64,000 bases of DNA. Source: Syngnathus acus (Eukaryota > Chordata > Actinopteri > Syngnathiformes > Syngnathidae). Each line of letters begins with the position of its first letter. Position 1 is the first letter of the stretch. The stretch lies in assembly GCF_901709675.1 (NCBI RefSeq), contig NC_051103.1, forward strand, positions 3,457,501 to 3,521,500, written 5' to 3'. Position numbers and translations under genes: made by a program. Below, piece by piece: positions 21,975 through 42,800 of this stretch. The notes under the pieces are model-generated. The model saw nothing but the letters and a program-made list of their open reading frames with translations. It had not been told where the DNA came from and ran no database searches.

Positions 21975-22150
21975 AGCAGCACGCAAAAGTTGACGTGTGG
22001 GGATCATGTGACCAGGAGGGGGCAGCGTGGAGCTCTAGGACGCGCTTTGGTTATGGGTGCAGCACGCTAAAGTTGACGTGTGTGGGGATCATGTGACCAG
22101 GAGGGGGCAATGTGGAGCTCTGGGACGCGCTTTGGTTATGGTTGCAGGAG
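21975..22150 (+). repeat. Tandem duplication, two ~88-bp units
   Basis: Two adjacent near-identical units share AAAGTTGACGTGT, GGGGATCATGTGACCAGG, AGGGGGCA, TGGAGCTCT and GACGCGCTTTGGTTATGG. Each carries a TCATGTGA E-box next to a CTCF-like CCAGGAGGGGGCA. Confidence 0.75.
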
Positions 22151-22579
22151 TGGACAGTCTTTGGGTGTCTGATGGTTGGACTTGCTTAAGAGGTGCGCTG
22201 TGGTTGAGGTTGTGGCTTGTCTGGATCCAGAGCAGCGTAGTCTTGTGCGAGGATAGCGGTTGAAAGCCGGCCGGCGCTTTGGGGGAGGACTTCAATTTTT
22301 GCACATGCGAAGCCCTTTGAGACTTGACTGTGGGCAATAGAAATGAGCTTGACTTGACTCGGTCAGTCACGCCGATCGACACAACCAATTCCTTGTCGTG
22401 TTTCACCCTTTTTATGTTTCAGGTTTTGTGGAGGAACCAGCTTGGGTACCAATAGCAGAAGCCCAATGCCCAAGTTTGCTATAAGAGCAGCGTTGTCTTG
22501 TGCTAGGATTGCTATTGACGGCGCGTTGTAACCTTTGTGATGACGTCGATGGACACAAACAAAACTTTGACGTGGAGCT

Positions 22580-23116
22580 GAATGTCCAATTTTGCAATAT
22601 GACTTGTTGACTATTGTAACATTTTGTCATTTTATAACCTACCACTGTCGTACTTGCGTTCTTTGTTCTCCCCTCAGTGTAGGGCGACGTTGGAGCGAGC
22701 CGGTCCTGAATGTTCAATTTTGCAATATGACTTGTAACATTTTCTTTTTCTAGCCTACCACTGTCATACTTGCGTTCTTTGTTCCCCCCTCGGTGTAGGG
22801 CGGCGTTGGAGCGAACTGGTCAACGAGGTGCCGGAAACAGAAACAAAACTTTGCCGTGGCGCCGAATGTCCAATTTTGCGATTTGACTTTGACTATTGTA
22901 ACATTGTCTTTTTCTAAACGATCACCGTCATACTTTAGTTCTTTGTTCCCCCCTCGGTGTAGGACGACATTGGAGCGAGCCGGTCCCGAATGTCCAATTT
23001 TGCAATATGACTTGTAACATTTTGTCTTTTTCCTAACCTACCACTGTCGTACTTGCGTTCTTTGTTCTCCCCTCGGTGTAGGGCGGCGTTGGAGCGAGCC
23101 GGTCCACGAGGAACCA
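22580..23116 (+). repeat. Four-unit tandem repeat (about 120-155 bp per unit)
   Basis: Units start near 22582, 22708, 22863 and 22988. Each has GAATGT(C/T)CAATTTTGC, a GACTT...GTAACATT pyrimidine-rich stretch, ACTTGCGTTCTTTGTTC and CGGTGTAGG(G/A)CG followed by TTGGAGCGA. The second unit has an extra insert of about 35 bp. Each unit ends with a pyrimidine run plus TAG that resembles a splice acceptor. Confidence 0.75.
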
Positions 23117-25380
23117 CCGGTCGAGGGTGCTCAAGACATGACTCGAGCAGCGCACAACTGTTCTGCCTTTTGCAGACTGAACGCAAAAGGGGGGGGGGGG
23201 ACGCCCGACCCGGCAATGGTAACCAAGAGTAGCTAGCTGCTGTGATCAAGTAAGCAAGTGTGACCTCCAACTTGGGGTGCTCTTTGAGTCTCATTGTTTC
23301 TGCAGATGGCGACCGGGACGCGATATGATCCGATCAGAAGTGGACTGACCGCTGTGGCATCACTCTGAAGTATCCTGCAGCCAGCAGGGTTCTGAGGGAG
23401 ACCCGCTTCCCTGGAGGCGTTGACCTGCGCAGCTTCAGTGCGTGAAATTGAGTTTCTTCTTTTTTTAATTCACACCAGTGGTGTCCAAACGTCTGAGTGC
23501 CGCATACTGAAACAATTTCCTAATTTTTTGACACAAATTCATTAAACACTCGAATCAATCATAACATATTGTGCTACTGCTACAAAACGGTGTTTATTTT
23601 GAAGGTCATTCATGTGGTGTCTTGATAAACCTGACCTAGACATAGCAAAAATGAGGATAAACCACTACTGTCTGAGTGAAATTTTGAACAGATGATTTGA
23701 CTTGTAAACAGCATCTCTTAATATTTGATGCCGTTGATCAGTAGTATTTTGGCGCTCCCCTAGTGGCCCGTGTCCAATGGCCTTATGTGGCAAATAGCCC
23801 CTAGGCTGCCGTTTGGACACTAATGGTGACGTGTGTAGGGCTGCACGTGTATTGGAAAACTGCCATATGGTGGTATGTTATTGACATGCACTTTAAGAAA
23901 GAAAATTTGTTTTTTAATGTGGCCTAATGAAACGAGCTGTTTTCTTGCCTTAGTACTTGTAATTATTTTAGAAGATGACAAGTCATTGACGCAAGTTAAT
24001 GTTAACATCTAACTGATCTCCTTCAGATCAAATAGTTCATTTCCATCCCAAGTTTTGGCATGACTTTGCTCAATGCAATGGTCCGGCCCAATACTGCCAT
24101 AGCACTCATTTTCCAATATGTTGTGCAGCCTTGATTGAGTGCAAACGCGCAGCGACGGCAAGCGACCGCGCAAGCGAGACTTTTGTGCTTGTGTCTTGCA
24201 AGGTGGAAGCGAAGCTGCACAAAACGAAGAGCAGGCAGACTGAGGCCATGAGCCCCGGGATTGGCGAGCGGGGCGAGCGCAAAGGAAGAAATCACCCCAA
24301 GAAAAGCAGTCGCCATGTGATGAAGAGAAAGTAGCCTGATGCATGGCTGGCCAGAGGTGACATGGCAATCAAATATGCAAGGAGAGCGTACACACATTTT
24401 TTAATCTCATTTCCTTATTTGTCTTGCAGGGCTCGCTCACGTGGCGTCAGAGGGACGGGAGCCGTTCCTCAAATGAAGATGAGTACCATCTGAGTCACTG
24501 AGTACGTCGACAGAAGTGAACCGCATGCAACGGAGTGCCGTCTTTCTTTTTGCAGTTGTGCGAGGCAGAGGAAGAGTCCAAACGATGAACACCGGCCCGG
24601 AGCGGACCTGGACCCGAACCTTCAGCAGACCTTCGCCTGTGACGAGCGGCCAACATGAGGCGAGGCAGGGTGGGCAAAGCAGCCAACATTTAGGGGGAGA
24701 GTATGACTTTGTTTTTCCTTTTGTGCTTTCTTTCCCGCCCTCCCTCCCTCCAATTTTTCACTGGGTGTGCACACTGTCTGCATGACGCCTCTTTCTTCTC
24801 AGCGCTGTCATTGTGCAATATTGTTTTAAAGTGTTTTTTTTAATACATGGAGTGAACTGTAAAGTTTGTACTGTAATTGTGTGCCTCTGTACCTGAATTA
24901 CATTGAACTGAATTCAAGTGCTCCATTTTCAACATTGGCATGTGTAGTCTAGCTGTACATATTGAGTTAAATGTCAACATACAAACTGAAATCATTTGAA
25001 ACATTCTCTATGATAAGGCAATTGTGAAATTAGTCTCAAACAAATGAGTAGAAATATGTCATGTTAAATATGCAGTGTCAGGCATTTCTTTTTACGGTGC
25101 AAAGAAAAGCTGAATGTATTCTAAATTGTTGACAAAAGCCAAGTAGCCTGACACACATAGATGCAAATGACAAGCGTGTCGAGTAAGCGTAAAAAGTCTG
25201 CGTTGCGACCAATGAAATTTGTCTTTGGCAAACTTTTTTGCAACCCTGCTGTAAAATGGCCACTGAATTCAGAATCTTGCTCCATGTTGGTGCATATTTT
25301 TTGTACGAGCCTTTTTTTTTTTTTTTTTTTTTTTGGCGGTTGAATCGTCATGCGGGTGTTTTTGTGAATAAAGTCGACTT
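23117..25380. other. Repeat-block interior with splice-like signals, no confirmed gene
   Basis: Several acceptor-like sites (before 23307, 24108, 24431 and 24557) precede short open stretches, for example a 67-codon Lys/Arg-rich frame at about 24132-24334 ending in TAG. I could not assemble a continuous coding sequence or recognise a domain. AATAAA at about 25366 could end a rightward transcript. It could be the remainder of a lineage-specific gene, a pseudogene or a non-coding transcript. Confidence 0.3.
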
Positions 25381-25540
25381 TGGTGTGTTTTGTTCCTGTG
25401 GGTGGTCTTTGTAAATAGTCAACTTTGGTGTCAGTCATTCACGATGAGCCTCAGTTGATGCTGCATCTCTTGAATATGAAACTTCTTGCATGTTTTGTTA
25501 CAGGTCTTGAAGTCTTCATTTACCCTATTCAATTATACCA

Positions 25541-25632
25541 GGGCGGGGGGCGGGGCCTGCGGCTCCTCCCGGGGGGCGGGGCCTGCGGCTCCTCCCGGGG
25601 GGCGGGGCCTGCGGCTCCTTGGAGGGCGGGGC
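25541..25632 (+). repeat. GC-rich tandem repeat, three ~30-bp units
   Basis: Three copies of GGGGCGGGGCCTGCGGCTCC, the last ending CTTGGAGGGCGGGGC. Confidence 0.85.
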
Positions 25633-25639
25633 AGCCTTA

Positions 25640-25830
25640 TGTATTTACACATAAATACTTGCATATATGCGTACACTTACACCAAGCGAGGTTCCAATTG
25701 CAAAAGCACCGGCAGGTATATGCTCAGCCCTGGGATCGAACCAGGTTCTTTCGGGGCAAGAGGCCGTGTCATTAACCAGTCGAACATTTCAACCTGGCAG
25801 CCCTCGGCCGTCTGCACTGTTTTGTACTTA
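25640..25830 (-). mobile_element. tRNA-derived SINE head (minus strand)
   Basis: Read on the - strand, a tRNA-like segment ends in a B box GGTTCGATCCCAGGG (at about 25722-25740), preceded by TTCGACTGGTTA in an A-box-like position. There is no complete cloverleaf with a discrete end, so a SINE rather than a tRNA gene. Confidence 0.5.
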
Positions 25831-25899
25831 CCCAACGCGCGCGGAACGAAATACTGAACGGATGAGAATGACTCGAAGTGAAAGCGGGGTGAAAGCGGG

Positions 25900-25998
25900 A
25901 TGACCGCCGAGCTCGCCACGTTTGGCGAGTGGCTCCGTCGCTGCGCTAGCACACCTGAGACCCCGGGTTCGACTCTCCACCACTGCGAAATGTACTGC
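25900..25998 (+). mobile_element. tRNA-derived SINE head (plus strand) abutting microsatellite
   Basis: An A-box-like TTGGCGAGTGGCTC and a B box GGGTTCGACTC about 45 bp later mimic a tRNA. It runs directly into the ATGT repeat, as SINE tails often do. Confidence 0.55.
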
Positions 25999-26771
25999 TA
26001 TGTATGTATGTATGTATGTATGTATGTATGTATGTATGTATGTATGTATGTATGTATGTATGTATGTATGTATGTATGTATGTATGTATGTATGTATGTA
26101 TGTATGTATGTATGTATGTATGTATGTATGTATGTATGTATGTATGTATGTATGTATGTATGTATGTATGTATGTATGTATGTATGTATGTATGTATGTA
26201 TGTATGTATGTATGTATGTATGTATGTATGTATGTATGTATGTATGTATGTATGTATGTATGTATGTATGTATGTATGTATGTATGTATGTATGTATGTA
26301 TGTATGTATGTATGTATGTATGTATGTATGTATGTATGTATGTATGTATGTATGTATGTATGTATGTATGTATGTATGTATGTATGTATGTATGTATGTA
26401 TGTATGTATGTATGTATGTATGTATGTATGTATGTATGTATGTATGTATGTATGTATGTATGTATGTATGTATGTATGTATGTATGTATGTATGTATGTA
26501 TGTATGTATGTATGTATGTATGTATGTATGTATGTATGTATGTATGTATGTATGTATGTATGTATGTATGTATGTATGTATGTATGTATGTATGTATGTA
26601 TGTATGTATGTATGTATGTATGTATGTATGTATGTATGTATGTATGTATGTATGTATGTATGTATGTATGTATGTATGTATGTATGTATGTATGTATGTA
26701 TGTATGTATGTATGTATGTATGTATGTATGTATGTATGTATGTATGTATGTATGTATGTATGTATGTATGT
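25999..26771. repeat. Perfect (TATG)n microsatellite, about 193 copies
   Basis: 773 bp of uninterrupted tetranucleotide repeat. All frames on both strands stay open, giving false ORFs of the MYVC and HTYI type. The true length in the organism may differ from the assembly. Confidence 0.98.
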
Positions 26772-26880
26772 GCTAACCAAACCATGAATGTATGTATGTG
26801 CTAACCAAACCATGAATGTATGTATGTACTAACCACGAATGTATGTACTAACCATGAATGTATGTACTAACCAAAACTGT
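26772..26880. repeat. Degenerate minisatellite next to the microsatellite
   Basis: Repeats of GCTAACCAAACCATGAATG, joined by short TATG runs, decay into ACTAACCATGAATGTATGT units. Confidence 0.8.
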
Positions 26881-26912
26881 GACGTTACTGTGCTTTGCGC
26901 AAACGCTGTAGC

Positions 26913-27156
26913 GGTCCTCAAGTGTGAAAATCCTGCAACAAGCAAAAAGGCATCGTGAGAAACGGCAGCAAACGACAAACATTCGCTCGTGTGCAGACCT
27001 ACCTGCGAAGTGGCCACGCGGGAGGACGCCATTTTGCTTCACTCGTATTTAATGACTCCTTCCGTGCACACCGGTCTTCAATTCACCTGAGCCTGACGTC
27101 ACGTCCGCCAATCAAAACCTTCTTCTCCTGCTTGTCCAACGGCGCTTTGCACGCTT
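26913..27156 (-). repeat. Inverted-repeat arm 2: promoter plus 30-nt first exon
   Basis: Reverse-complement copy of arm 1. It carries CRE TGACGTCA at 27094-27101, a CCAAT box near 27108, and an ATG at 27032 opening the same MASSRVATSQ up to a GT donor after 27003. It differs from arm 1 by small indels and scattered substitutions. Transcription from it would run leftward into the minisatellite and microsatellite. Confidence 0.7.
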
Positions 27157-27788
27157 GCGCATCCTGGTGACTGCTTTGGCAACCTTGCAATCATTGCAGA
27201 ACACATCGACTTCAGGTGCCCGCTGTCGCCATCTCCTGGTCACCTTCCTATAAATTTACAGCCTGCTCGCTTTCTGGTCATGGTCATTGATTTTACTGTA
27301 AATAGAGTTAGACTCAACTTTATAAATAGGACTATTACAGTCCATGCTTTTTTTTGTTTAACATTTTTTTAAATATATATATTTATTTATCTATGTGTAT
27401 ATATAAACACATGTATGCATGTATGTATGCCAAATCCAACCAGGAGAATAATACACATTACAATGCTTCTGTGCCAGACTCCGGAGGCGTCGTGAGCTCC
27501 AAAAGTGGGTGGGCTGTTTTGTCATAACTATCATCCCCAAAAAGCCCTTAAAATCACTACAGATCCTTTTAGTCACCAACAAACTTCCTTCTCTCACTGT
27601 GAATAAACAAAATACATAATGCATTTTTTTACTGCACCAGCATTGAGGGAATCATCAAATAAAAAAGCAAACAGTACACATGATCACTGTTCATGATGTA
27701 ATATCTTCTAAATAATCAAATTACAAAAACAAGTCTGAAGACATGTGAAATAAGCAGGAACTTAAAGACTGTCCTCATTGGCTTCCTG
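27157..27788. other. Intergenic region, repeat block to polr3a
   Basis: Holds the polr3a 3' UTR and AT-rich DNA with short ATAT runs near 27370-27425. No coding exon seen. Confidence 0.5.
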
Positions 27789-37045
<9,257 letters not shown>

Positions 37046-38130
37046 CTTGGCAGTGCTTCGCTTCCTACACCAATGTAGAGAAATGTTTTATCTTCTCATT
37101 CTAGCCAGCAAAAATAGCGGAAATATAACTTCACAACCGCATGCTGTGGACTAGCCTAGCAAACAAACACACGCTGACATTGTACGGTGGCCGGTAAGGC
37201 TGACAAGTCGATCCAAGCATCGATAACATAGATACTAATGTGTGGATCGATATCAACTCGATGCCAAACCGCTAGTATCGATTCTTACTCTTTATATGAT
37301 TTAAGTTATTTTCATATAATTAATGTGTATAGTGTGTGGATCTAGGAATTTAAGAAATGGGGAGACCAAGAATATGAAAATGACTACTTTGTAGATTGTA
37401 ACATAAAACAACAATATAGTATTGATAGTATGGCATGGTTAAGAACTCCACAAAAAATGTTTAATTTGCACAAAACATGTAATTTAATAGGACAAACATC
37501 TAAAATAGCTTTTTTTTTTTAACCTAAAAGTATTAGTAAAACACAGACAGGACACAAGGGGGCATCCCAGGACCATGAAGTAAAACCTACCTCCAGTACC
37601 AGTACCTATTAATCAGGCAAGCTGAGTATACTGCTTACCATAGGCGGTTTTACAGGGTGGCAGGGGGTGGCAGATGCTTACCAAATGTTTTGCCACCCCA
37701 ATTGGTAAGTGATCGATCAAAAACAAATTCAAAATTTTCATAGAAATGTTCCTTATATGTATAATAACGAATAATGCAAATCAGTCAAAGCCATTAGCCC
37801 TCAGTGTTCATTCATTGGCCTTTCACAGGAAGGAAGAGGGTACTCGTCCGCTGACGGCAGGAAGCGCCGCCTGACTGGATGTGTCGTGTCAGGACTCTAT
37901 GACCTCACGTTGGGTGGAAACGGTCACGACATGGTCACTCGGAACCTCGCCCATCAGCAAATACTATTCAACATTGTTCCAAAAAGACACACCGAACAGG
38001 AATGCCTTTTCGCTTTTTGTCCAACATAAATTGTACATACAACTCATATTCATATGTGCCTAACATGCGTATTAGGCTGATTGAATGCTCTAAATTGTCT
38101 GTAAGTGACAATATGAATGATCAGTTGTCA
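37046..38130. other. polr3a promoter region and upstream DNA
   Basis: The polr3a 5' flank lies just right of 37045. An ATCGAT-rich stretch at 37205-37285 may be an old element. No coding exon seen. Confidence 0.45.
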
Positions 38131-38144
38131 ATATGTGACTTGCA

Positions 38145-38220
38145 GTAGGCTGGAGACATGTCCTGGGTCTACCCCTGTCTCTTGCCCAAAGACAGCTGGC
38201 ATAGGTTCTAGGGTTTTAGG
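38145..38220. mobile_element. LINE (L2/CR1-like) 3'-end fragment
   Basis: GGCTGGAGACATGTCCTGGG...TGTCTCTTGCCCAAAGACAGCTGGCATAGG order matches the very common fish non-LTR 3' end (remembered as CCAGGGTGTACCCC...CTCTTGCCC...AGCTGGGATAGG). Truncated, non-coding. Confidence 0.5.
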
Positions 38221-38816
38221 TTTAAGAGCTAGCAATCAGGATGAGAGAGTTTAGGGTTTGGCATTTGTAAAGTTAACATTAACCATTAAGGGTGAAATGG
38301 GTTATGGCTAAGTTTGAGTTAAGGTTAGTTGGGTCTAACACAGCCATGCACGTTCGCATATAAACACACACAGACATGCGCATGCACGCAATGAATGTCA
38401 GACATGTTTAAAGGGAGGTTGAGGGTGGTATTTATAAAGTGCGAGCCGATCCGACCCGACGTGCTTGGGATACTTCGGGTGTTGGCGAGAGTGAGCGAGC
38501 GAAAAGAGCAATGGCATTTGCGTAATGCTAATGCTAACACCACTTTCACACAATCCTCCCAATGGGAGGTCTTGAACTTTGACCTGCAGGCCCATACTTG
38601 GTGTGGCCATCATGTTGACCCAAGAAGTGTCCCAAACTTAAAATGAATCGCTTGTGACTGAAATGGACTGTCGCAAAAAAAAAAAAAAAACTTTTAGTGA
38701 CACACCGAGCAACTGAACTTGACTCTTTGCTTTCCGTCTTTGTATGACTTCCTCGGTGGATATTCTCCCAACGCCCTCTGAGCGGCCCCTCCCGACTGGC
38801 GTCCCTTCCGCAGCGC

Positions 38817-38969
38817 TGACGTCACGCAAACGATCCATTCCACCCCCGCCTACGTGCCGCGGGTGGGAGAATGCGAGGCGGACGATCGCACAGAGGCGGG
38901 TTTTGTGGCACTGGCGGGACAATAAACGCAAAGATGGCGGCAAGTCGCCTGAAGCGACGCAATAAATGA
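38817..38969 (+). promoter_or_regulatory. Orphan promoter-like patch with CRE and YY1-type motif
   Basis: A GC-rich patch has CRE TGACGTCA at 38817-38824 and AAGATGGCGGC at 38931-38941, the arrangement seen in housekeeping first exons. The ATG within it opens only 11 codons (MAASRLKRRNK) before TGA at 38967, so I cannot attach a coding gene. Confidence 0.35.
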
Positions 38970-39714
38970 GGTCGTAAAAAATGTGTCTGACATGATGGAT
39001 TAGCTATAAAATGACTGGTAATTACAAGCGTTTCCTCTCTTGGTGACACCGACTGGAGGGTGTCCAGTATGTGAAACTCTGCTGTTTCTTATTTTTATCC
39101 TTGAGGTGTGACCATGCTAGTTTGCAGGGATGCATGAAGAAAATCAAACATTTTGAATGGTTTATACAGTGACACGCTGTGGCTTGGTTGTTCTTGCAAG
39201 ACTAGCTAATGTTTTGGCTGTTGAGTTGACATGCTCTTGGGGCAGCCGAGGCACGCCCGTGGTGGGCAGCTTGATGCCAAAGAGGCAGGGCGCTTCCAAG
39301 TCGGACTAGGATCGGCCACGTGACCCGCGGGTCTTTGGGTGGTCGCCCACCAAACCAAGCGCAGCTGGACAGATGACGGACAAATTCTTTTCCCAGAGCG
39401 ATGGCGGCTACGATATGTCACGTTTCCTGACATTTTACCGCAGGGCTTTCCCGGAAGTTGATGACATCACGCTCGGGTCACGGCAGGGATTTCAGTCGTT
39501 TTGGCGGCGGCCGCTAGGATCGCGCCGTTTTCGAGTTTTAAATTTCCTCGCCGACCTTGGCAGAGTCGCTTTGAGGTCGACGGGCATTCCCAGCTGCTGC
39601 CGACCGTCTCTCACACACATACACAAGGACCTCTCACGTGGCTCGTGCACCTGACACAATGAATGCATGGCGGAGAGAAAACACTCCTTCATTTACAATG
39701 GTGCTTGTCCTCAT

Positions 39715-39860
39715 AGTCAGTCTCAAGGCACATAACCATTCCCACTTCCATTCACAACTATAGACAATTTATCATCACGCTTGTTTTTGTAGAGAACGTG
39801 CAAACTCCACAGAATATAGTCAACCATAGTGCTTCAAAATTGCAAGGCAGATGTGCTAAC
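39715..39860. mobile_element. LINE (L2/CR1-like) 3'-end fragment
   Basis: CAGTCTCAAGGCACATAACC, CCATTCACAACTATAGACAAT and AACGTGCAAACTCCACA occur in the order of the common fish LINE 3' end (remembered). Confidence 0.5.
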
Positions 39861-42800
39861 AGAGCTGTAGATTGAAGAGATGAGGTTAGGGTGGGGTGAT
39901 GCACTGCACTAATGAAGAGCGCGCTTCATCCGGCGAACAGACCACAGACACAGCCAGGTCACACTTTGACAAAAGCCTCGTTCTACTCGGGGTCCCAAAT
40001 TTGGGAAGCAAGAGGACAATTTGAGCACTTGTGCGGGGCGGCCGGCATGCTCGGTGGGGGAGGTTTGGGTGCAGGGGTTGGAAAATGCCTGGAGAAACAA
40101 AAAGGCCTTGGTTTTAAATGCCTCTCCTCCGCCTCGCGCAGAAGTGGCGCATCTGAATCTCCCGCCCCTCTCGCTTTTGTTTGGGATGAAGGAATTTCGC
40201 CGACACGGCGCTCAAACGTGTCTATTTGGGTGTGCGATCAGAAGCGGCTAAATGGCAGCGGGGCGTGTCTCGCGTGCCTGCCGGCGCATCCGACACCTTC
40301 CAGCGCGCACTTTGGCCTTTGGCGGCGCGCGCACACAGATTGAGCGCAAGGCGAGCGGGAATGCGTCGAGAGCAGCTGTTTGTGTCAGGTTTACGTGTCG
40401 CACGTAGCTCGCAGAGCTCCGGTTGCAGCCTTTTAGAAAGCATCCCGCTGGACAGTGAGCGGGATTAAGGGTTAGACATTTAAATACATTCCCTCGATCG
40501 ACAAATCTTTTCTGAACGATTAATCGAAGACGTCAGAGGATACTTGGCGACCGTGGCTAGCTGGATTAATTTTCACCGAGCTAAGCGTATTGTCGCAGAA
40601 TAAGATTACATGGAAACACAGTAATCATCACCCTTTAGTTAAAAGAATATAACCATGTCTTATTTGCCTCCAAGTATTTCCCTCCTCGGAAGAAACGGGA
40701 GGGGTGAGCAGTTACGCACAGAGAAGGAGGCTTTTTTTTTTTTTTTACAAATGTATCCTTTTTTTTTAACCAGTCCAGTGTGACTGTAACTCTGAGAATT
40801 GACGTTCTCATAGAGACCGCTACTGCAGTTTGCGCTTGTTGAGTTAGCGCCAGCGGTTGCGCGGCGACTGGCTGCACTTGGATGAGAATTTTCGCCTTCC
40901 TAAATCTTACACGACTTTTTTGTTCCTCACCGCTTTCAATCACCTGCTGCGGCGTTCCACTGGCTGCCGTTGTCGCCTCAGTGCACCTTTCATAGTAGCT
41001 GGAGGCCAATGTCCTCTCCGCACAAAGAAAATGTTGTCGGTGTGTGCGCGGCAAAGTCTGCACAGCTGGACTTGTGATACGGCACTCGGTTCAGAATTGA
41101 ATCTTTTATTTTGTATCTTTAACATTGCCCCAATTTCATATCAACTCTGCAAAACGTCCTGTTTTACTATTTAATAAGAAATTAGGTAGGCAAACCCAGC
41201 ATGACAGGACGTCCAAAGAAGTCCGACAAATACTCTATCGTGACACTTTGCGATAAAAAAAAAAAAAAAAGCTTGAATACCAAATTTTGCCTATTTTAAC
41301 TATCATTAACATAAAATGTTATGATGTGACTTTTGCAAGTTCACAACAGGTTTGGGTATATTTTCCATGTTTCCTATGAAACATCCTCACTGTTTTGTAC
41401 AGTCCACTCTCGGCATGTTAATAACCCAACAAGAGTGTAGATGCCACTTGCATGTTTATAGCCAGTCGGACGGCAACAGCAAAGACTCTATTGTGTTTCC
41501 GCACTGGATAGTCTTGACAGGAAGTAGACGGACATGTTTAAAAAGACCTTCCAATCGCCTTAAACTATTTCAGCCATGTATTTGATCCTACAGAATGAGT
41601 TACACTGGGGCGGACACAAGCCTCCCCTGTCCCCCCCCCCACCCTCCCTGTCCCCTCATGCACCCCCTCCCATCTGTAAAATCAAGGCTCCCAGTTGCAG
41701 GCGTCCAGTGTGGGCCGAGGGGCCGTGAATGGTGGGCTTTGTCCGCTCCGTGGTCATCACATTCCATCGGAGGCACTGTGTCGAGCACAGCAGAGCGGAG
41801 GAGAGGCCGCAACCATGCGGGTTGATGGGAGGGAGGGGAGAATTAATGGGGAGTGGGGGGGAGGGCACTGTCCAGACCCTAACATATGACTCTGTGACAG
41901 TTATTTATTTATTTACTCACTTGGTGCCACAGAGGGCTAGCATTCATGCGCCACAAGCCCCACTGGATCAGCGCGGTAGTGCTAATAGCTAGCGGATCTT
42001 TTCTCACTTTTTAGGGTGACACATTAAACATATAAATGAGAAGAAAAAATGTACCATTTCCTCTTTACTATGGTAAGCCAGAGTAGCTACAGAACTTTAT
42101 GAAAATCACCACACACAAAGTGCCCGCACCACACACATGCAACATAGTATGTCGTAATCTGCAATGGTTGCAGAATACACACAAATTTTTCTTATGCTCG
42201 CCAACTTTCTTTCCACTCACAGGAGGAATTTCATGGCGGGTTGGCTTATTCCTACTTTCTTTGAAAGGGGGTATTATTTATAGCCAGTGAGGTCACGGTG
42301 GGAGAGTGTGTGGGGGGCTTCTTTAACCTTGCCATGTTAAGCGATGCTGAGACGCTTCATTCCATTCTAACTACAAGCCACTATGTTTACAATAATGTCG
42401 GCTTGATCGAAAGCGCAGAATGACTGGCTTGAAACAAAATGGCCGACATCCGATTTGTTTTACGTCAGGCCTACGAAAAAACATGTGGCTCAAGTCTAAA
42501 TAAGCAAGCATGTGCAAAAAAACCAATTGTTTGGCAGGTTTAATGGACATTACGGTTCCATTTTTTCTTTCTTGTGTTACGAAATATCTCAAGAAGACTT
42601 TGGTGTAAATGACCCGCATTTTCAACATTGTGTAACTCAACACAGACTATGATTGCATGTCCTCTTCCTGCCGCATGAATTATTCAACAGGTGAGTGTAA
42701 TCCAAACTGACAGCTTGGCGCTTTGCTTGCCAGCTCAGATTGCTTGTCGTCGTCCCATTCGACACAAAAATATTAGCGGAAAAATAAAGTACTTTTCTAC

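Noticed and set aside
22580-23116. CRISPR-like array
   Set aside because: Long, unequal, degenerate units in a vertebrate genome; ordinary tandem duplication.
24131-24334. Basic 67-codon ORF as an HMGN-like or histone-like protein
   Set aside because: Lys/Arg content alone. No nucleosome-binding motif and no consistent upstream exon chain.
25900-25998. Functional tRNA gene
   Set aside because: A/B-box-like segments only. No full cloverleaf with paired acceptor stem and no terminator; continues into simple repeat.
25900-26813. Four long ORFs (266-295 codons) of MYVC or HTYI repeats on both strands
   Set aside because: Pure translation of the TATG microsatellite. A stop-free tetranucleotide array is open in every frame.
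38934-38969. First exon of a UBE2-type gene (MAASR start)
   Set aside because: Only the first five residues fit. The frame stops after 11 codons and no continuation was found.
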